DNA from: Candidatus Cloacimonadota bacterium
GTDB taxonomy: Bacteria; Cloacimonadota; Cloacimonadia; Cloacimonadales; TCS61
DNA length: 10,838 bases
Assembly: GCA_016927675.1 (NCBI GenBank)
Contig: JAFGMF010000092.1
Span: 1 to 10,838, forward strand
Direction of reading: 5' to 3'
Below are positions 7,977-10,838 of this stretch, in pieces. Position 1 is the stretch's first letter, and every line of letters begins with the position of its first letter. The notes beneath the pieces were generated by a model. The model saw nothing but the letters and a program-made list of their open reading frames with translations. It made no database searches and had not been told where the DNA came from. The translations under genes were made by a program, and so were the position numbers.

Positions 7977-9482
7977 ATGCGTTTGCTACTTTGTTTGCTC
8001 ATTGTGTCTGGAGTCTGGCTGTTGAATGCTCAGACCGATGATGAAATTGATCTCGGTAAATATATCATTGAGGGTGACAGCGGGGTTTTAACTGATACAA
8101 CAGCTGTTTTTCGCGGTTTATCTCCGTTCTGGGAAATCGGGCAGTTGAAGCTGTTCCAATATCAACCTAGGTTTTCGATTTTTCTGCCTGATGAAGATCA
8201 GCTTGAGAGTGATGATGATTTTCTGATGGAAATCAGAGGCGGTGAAAATTCATTCAAGCAGGGAAGGCTGGGTTTTCATGATCGCAGATACGATCTTTTC
8301 AATTTTTCTGCTTCATACCGGGAGCTGAAACACACAGAAAACTGGCAGGAGCGGGAGGCAGATTTTTTCTGGATGCTTCGCAAGGGTGCAGTTAAAGTGG
8401 ATCCGGGTTTGTATTACAGTGAATATTCCATGTCCGACTGGAGAGACAGCGAGATTAAGAGTGCTTTTCTGAGATTTGAAAGTTCTGATCTGGAACTGGG
8501 TAGCAAGTTAAACTTAGAGAAATTTTTTCTTTCCGGTGAGTATGATCTGCTTGAATATCAGGATTATCAAACTGATTTGAGCGAAACAGATGATTTAGAG
8601 TCTGATTTTCGGGGTGAGATTGAGTTTTCCTACAGGAAAATGTTCACAGAAATCCGCAGTGTTGTTATTCGCGAAGCAGCTTCTGGATCGATGAGACTGG
8701 GGTTTAAGAATATCTCGTTCATGCAGAAAGCCGGATTATGGCTGGCGGTTGATAAAAATTCGTTTTGGCCTGCATTAGTATTAAACGGTTACTGGAAGCT
8801 TGGATCCCGGGTTTATCTGTTTTATGAAAATGAACCGGAATTCAGGATTGAGAATCACAGGGAAATGTCTGTACGCAATCCGGTAAGCATCCTGGAAGAT
8901 GAAGTTATCAACGAGTTTGTGCCTTTGAATTCCCGGATAATGCTTGATGTGAACGGCGTGGTACCATTTTCTCTATCCTATGGGATCAGCACTCATTTTA
9001 ATCATGCAGTTGTCAGCTTTGATGAGCAGGTAACGGAGCAACTGATCTTCTGGGAAAGAGTAAATCTGCTTTGGCAGAAAGTGGGATTAGCTTTCAGCTA
9101 TCGCACGGGAAAAATCTCACTTAATCAGAATTTCAGCTATAACAGATACGATCTTTACGAGAAAATAGATGATCTTGATTACCGTCTGCTAGCTGAAGAT
9201 ATCAGATATCTGCCAAAATTACGGAGTGTTACGGAACTCAGATATTCACCGGATAATTTTGATTGTTCTGTTAATCTGGAATATCAGGAAGGAAGATATA
9301 ATTCTCAGGGGCTGGAATTCCCTTCGGCTTTTCTGCTGGATCTCTCCATAACTTTCAAGATCTTCAGTTTTCTTGATATTATTGCTGGCGGGTATAATCT
9401 TCTCGATGTCGAATATCAGACCTATGACTTTTCGCCTATGTTGAAACGCCGTTTGGAAGCCGGATTTTCCATGAGTTTTTAG
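7977..9482 (+). CDS. Outer-membrane beta-barrel protein, TonB-receptor-like C-terminus but no plug domain
   Basis: The ATG lies 2 bases after the TPR gene stop. Only a weak ribosome-binding site (GGGAA, 7966-7970) is visible, so translational coupling is likely. The signal peptide is Met-Arg, a Leu-rich core and likely cleavage LNA-QT after residue 18; Cys6 is inside the core and is not a lipobox. The mature protein begins with acidic residues and IDLGKYIIEGD (24-34), which resembles the region at the start of many TonB-dependent receptors. About 460 residues of alternating polar/hydrophobic strands with aromatic belts and acidic turns follow, ending ...LEAGFSMSF. The terminal Phe with alternating hydrophobics fits the outer-membrane (BAM) insertion signal, and GGYNLLDVEYQTY near the end matches the 'NLfd..Y' stretch seen before the last strands of TonB receptors. 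At 501 residues it is short for such a receptor, and the roughly 130-150-residue plug is absent. It could be a porin, an exporter barrel or a degenerate receptor. It lies upstream of the B12 riboswitch and is not controlled by it. Confidence 0.85.
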   Translation: MRLLLCLLIVSGVWLLNAQTDDEIDLGKYIIEGDSGVLTDTTAVFRGLSPFWEIGQLKLFQYQPRFSIFLPDEDQLESDDDFLMEIRGGENSFKQGRLGFHDRRYDLFNFSASYRELKHTENWQEREADFFWMLRKGAVKVDPGLYYSEYSMSDWRDSEIKSAFLRFESSDLELGSKLNLEKFFLSGEYDLLEYQDYQTDLSETDDLESDFRGEIEFSYRKMFTEIRSVVIREAASGSMRLGFKNISFMQKAGLWLAVDKNSFWPALVLNGYWKLGSRVYLFYENEPEFRIENHREMSVRNPVSILEDEVINEFVPLNSRIMLDVNGVVPFSLSYGISTHFNHAVVSFDEQVTEQLIFWERVNLLWQKVGLAFSYRTGKISLNQNFSYNRYDLYEKIDDLDYRLLAEDIRYLPKLRSVTELRYSPDNFDCSVNLEYQEGRYNSQGLEFPSAFLLDLSITFKIFSFLDIIAGGYNLLDVEYQTYDFSPMLKRRLEAGFSMSF

Positions 9483-9490
9483 ATTAGAGC

Positions 9491-9530
9491 TTGACATCCG
9501 GGGTGAGTAAAATACATAAGTAAAGATAAT
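9491..9530 (+). promoter_or_regulatory. Possible sigma70-type promoter ahead of the B12 riboswitch
   Basis: A perfect -35-like TTGACA sits at 9491-9496, 8 bases after the barrel gene stop. A -10-like CATAAG (4 of 6) occurs at 9515-9520 with an 18-base spacer. A better -10-like GATAAT (5 of 6) is at 9525-9530 but lies 28 bases from TTGACA, so it would need another or no -35. Either would start transcription just before or at the riboswitch P1 stem (about 9527-9540). The region is AT-rich and holds no terminator for the upstream operon, so read-through is also possible. Assignment is by eye only. Confidence 0.4.
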
Positions 9531-9536
9531 AATAAA

Positions 9537-9735
9537 GTGCGGCTTAATGGTGCAGGAGTAAAAGGGAATCCCGTTAAAATCGGGAGTGGTCTCCGCCACT
9601 GTAAGCAGAAGTTGTCCGGTTTTGAGTCACTGTATCATCTGATATGGGAAGGCTCGGAATTATACAGTCTGCAAGCCAGGAAACCTGCCATTGAGTTCAC
9701 CGAATAGGAGCTGCGGAGCAATAGATCCTGATCGG
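9537..9735 (+). promoter_or_regulatory. Cobalamin (vitamin B12) riboswitch aptamer with L5-L13 kissing loop
   Basis: The conserved core is unmistakable: GGTGCAGGAG, then AAAGGGAATCCCGTTAAAAT, then CCGCCACTGTAAGC, and the B12 box AAGCCAGGAAACCTGCC at 9673-9689. Stems found by hand: P1 9543-9549/9689-9695; P2 9552-9556/9684-9688 (GCAGG/CCTGC); P4 9570-9573/9581-9584 (CCCG/CGGG); P5 9585-9589/9596-9600 (AGTGG/CCACT) with the six-base loop TCTCCG; and a stem on the other side of the core, 9605-9608/9669-9672, topped by 9629-9635/9662-9668 (ACTGTAT/ATACAGT). Downstream, a P13-like hairpin 9706-9712/9723-9729, extendable by CCGA/TCGG (9700-9703/9732-9735), shows CGGAG (9714-9718) in its loop. This is the exact complement of CTCCG (9591-9595) in L5, the hallmark kissing interaction of this RNA class. 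It senses a cobalamin and normally represses uptake genes. The downstream genes encode BtuF- and BtuC-like proteins, which agrees. Confidence 0.97.
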
Positions 9736-9789
9736 AGGAAATATTTTTTCCTGAACCATTAGCCGTAAAGTGAGGAGCATTGGTTCAGG
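9736..9789 (+). promoter_or_regulatory. Riboswitch expression platform: overlapping hairpins around the SD and TTG start
   Basis: Two mutually exclusive hairpins follow P13. One is AGGAAA/TTTCCT (9736-9741/9747-9752). The other is a perfect 9-base stem CCTGAACCA/TGGTTCAGG (9750-9758/9781-9789), whose loop holds the Shine-Dalgarno-like GTGAGGAG (9770-9777) and whose 3' arm covers the last two bases of the TTG start codon at 9780-9782. They share 9750-9752, so only one can form fully. This points to control of translation initiation. The six-T run at 9744-9749 lies inside the first hairpin's loop and 3' arm and does not directly follow a stable stem, so a standard intrinsic terminator is less likely. 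Which state is ON cannot be decided by eye. Confidence 0.6.
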
Positions 9790-10649
9790 TTAGTTTTATT
9801 GTTGAACGATCTGTAAAAATATTCTGCTTAATTCTGTTCATTTTCACCTTAGTGACCCTCTTTGCCTGCCAAAAACAGCAAGTGTTATCATCCCAGCCAA
9901 GATATATCGTTACATCTCCTGAAATTGCCGAGATCATAGCCGCTGTTGCCGGTACGGAAAATATCGTTGGTGTTACAACCGAATGTAATTATCCGCCAGA
10001 ATTGCAGGCAATTACCAAAGTAGGAACATTCGGGAATGTTTCCATAGAAAAAATCCTTAAAATGAACCCAACTCTTGTTTTCACATCGGGTCTCGAACAA
10101 GAGCTGGTCAGCACAGATCTGGGCAAATTAAATCTCCAGGTAGTTTCTCTTTATCCTCAATCTGTACAGGAACTTCTGGATACTGTAAGAAAAATTGGTC
10201 TTCTGACCGATAATTCTGTGAAAGCAGATGCGATAGCAGACAGTCTGGAAATCGCACTTAATACAATCAGAAATAACATTTCAAGTGATCAGCCACGGGT
10301 TTACGTGGAGATTTACGGTTCGCCTTTGATGAGTGTTGCCAATAACAGCTTTGTGGGAGAACTGATAGAACTTGCCGGTGGAGACAATATCTTCTCCGAG
10401 CTGCCGCGTAATTATTCCAGGATAAAACCGGAAGAGATTATCAATAGAGACCCGGAGATAATACTGATAACCTATCCTGGCATTTCCCGGGAAGATATCA
10501 TTAACAGAAAAGGATGGTCGGATATCAGTGCCTGTCTTGATCAGCGGATATATACAATTGATGATATTGATCCCGATCTTATTCTACGGGCTTCGGTAAG
10601 AGTAACTGAGGGATTGCAGCGGTTACGGGAAATCTTTGATGAAAGATAA
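9780..10649 (+). CDS. btuF: Cobalamin ABC transporter substrate-binding lipoprotein, BtuF-like
   Basis: This binds vitamin B12 or a related corrinoid outside the inner membrane and delivers it to a BtuCD-type importer. The start is TTG at 9780: an in-frame TGA lies at 9771, no in-frame ATG or GTG precedes the signal peptide core, and AGGAG (9773-9777) is close upstream, though with a short spacing of 2-4 bases. The N-terminus is a lipoprotein signal with lipobox L27-F-A-C30, so the mature protein is lipid-anchored. The rest is a class III (TroA/BtuF, Peripla_BP_2) binding protein: TSPEIAEIIAAVAG, then VGVTTECNYPPEL with the C-x-Y-P motif (Cys69-Pro72) common in B12-binding members, VGTFGNVSIEKILKMNPTLVF, a linking helix region, SFVGELIELAGGDNIF, and a C-terminal IYTIDD...RVTEGLQRL. 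The length (289 aa) is normal. The B12 riboswitch directly upstream and the permease gene overlapping its end both support the substrate call. A different corrinoid, or heme or siderophore, is possible from the protein alone. Confidence 0.92.
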   Translation: MVQVSFIVERSVKIFCLILFIFTLVTLFACQKQQVLSSQPRYIVTSPEIAEIIAAVAGTENIVGVTTECNYPPELQAITKVGTFGNVSIEKILKMNPTLVFTSGLEQELVSTDLGKLNLQVVSLYPQSVQELLDTVRKIGLLTDNSVKADAIADSLEIALNTIRNNISSDQPRVYVEIYGSPLMSVANNSFVGELIELAGGDNIFSELPRNYSRIKPEEIINRDPEIILITYPGISREDIINRKGWSDISACLDQRIYTIDDIDPDLILRASVRVTEGLQRLREIFDER

Positions 10650-10838
10650 ATTACCTTTGATCATTCTATATTTCATCTGTTTGGCTGGACTGGTTCTGAT
10701 CTTTATATTTTTTCGGGCTGGATCCACTCTGATCATCACCCAGGTAAGGATTCCAAGGTTATTATTGGCATGGATAACCGGGTACAGTCTGGCAGTCGTA
10801 GGCTATTCTTTTCAGATCATGTTGAACAATCCACTTGC
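10639..10838 (+). CDS. btuC: FecCD/BtuC-family ABC transporter permease, 3' truncated by the window edge
   Basis: The ATG at 10639 lies inside the end of the btuF-like gene (11-base overlap, different frame), indicating coupled translation. The reading frame stays open for 66 codons to the edge and continues beyond it. The visible N-terminus has a hydrophobic first membrane helix (about residues 5-25). It then has QVRIPRLLLAWITGYSLAV and SFQIMLNNPLA, which match the strongly conserved 'R.PR...A...G..La..G...Q...rNPLA' signature of BtuC/FecD/FhuB permeases. These form the dimeric membrane channel of B12, iron-siderophore and heme importers. Given the riboswitch and BtuF-like partner, a B12 permease is most likely. 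An ATPase gene (btuD type) would be expected next but is outside the window. Confidence 0.9.
   Translation, partial: MKDKLPLIILYFICLAGLVLIFIFFRAGSTLIITQVRIPRLLLAWITGYSLAVVGYSFQIMLNNPL

Noticed and set aside
9491..9530. TTGACA paired with the better -10-like GATAAT at 9525-9530
   Set aside because: The 28-base spacing is too long for one sigma70 promoter. The 18-base pairing with CATAAG was kept as the main candidate instead.
9246..9599. A 117-codon open frame on the minus strand across the barrel gene end and the riboswitch
   Set aside because: It runs antisense through a clear barrel C-terminus and a conserved structured RNA, has no recognisable domain, and is explained by sequence composition.
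9726..9749. Intrinsic terminator: the P13 hairpin or the TCCT/AGGA hairpin followed by TTTTTT at 9744-9749
   Set aside because: The T-run starts several bases after the short stems and is itself part of the next hairpin, so it does not have standard terminator geometry. Translational control fits better, though weak attenuation cannot be excluded.

Overview
The window reads as a moderately AT-rich bacterial chromosome segment (GC about 40 % by eye) from a Gram-negative-type, diderm organism. The diderm inference rests on two Sec signal peptides, a lipoprotein signal and an outer-membrane beta-barrel ending in Phe. All genes lie on the + strand and are tightly packed. Codon usage, the abundance of TPR proteins and the fused AAA/TPR/GAF/histidine-kinase protein suggest an FCB-like or Cloacimonadota-like lineage. 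That placement is a guess: no rRNA or marker gene is present.

Positions 1-9482 hold a four-gene unit with almost no intergenic space (1-base overlap, then gaps of 8 and 2 bases). It begins with the 3' part of a very large sensor protein: the tail of an AAA/STAND ATPase domain, a long TPR region, two GAF-like domains and a complete histidine kinase core. Next comes an unrecognised cytoplasmic 299-residue protein with a two-lobed alpha/beta look, weakly reminiscent of GT-B/heptosyltransferase-like proteins. A 954-residue exported TPR protein follows. The last gene is a 501-residue exported beta-barrel protein with a TonB-receptor-like C-terminus and no room for a plug domain. The arrangement suggests cytoplasmic signalling linked to an envelope or outer-membrane function, but no function can be assigned firmly.

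Positions 9483-9779 are a regulatory interval. They hold a possible promoter and a well-conserved cobalamin (B12) riboswitch, with P1, P2, P4, P5, a B12 box and an L5-L13 kissing loop that can all be drawn by hand. An expression platform follows, with overlapping alternative pairings around the Shine-Dalgarno and a TTG start codon.

Positions 9780-10838 carry the riboswitch-controlled genes: a BtuF-like B12-binding lipoprotein and, overlapping it by 11 bases, the start of a BtuC/FecCD-family permease that runs off the window. Together they are the first part of a vitamin B12 (or corrinoid) ABC importer. The upstream barrel gene lies before the riboswitch and is not under its control, so its relation to B12 uptake is open.
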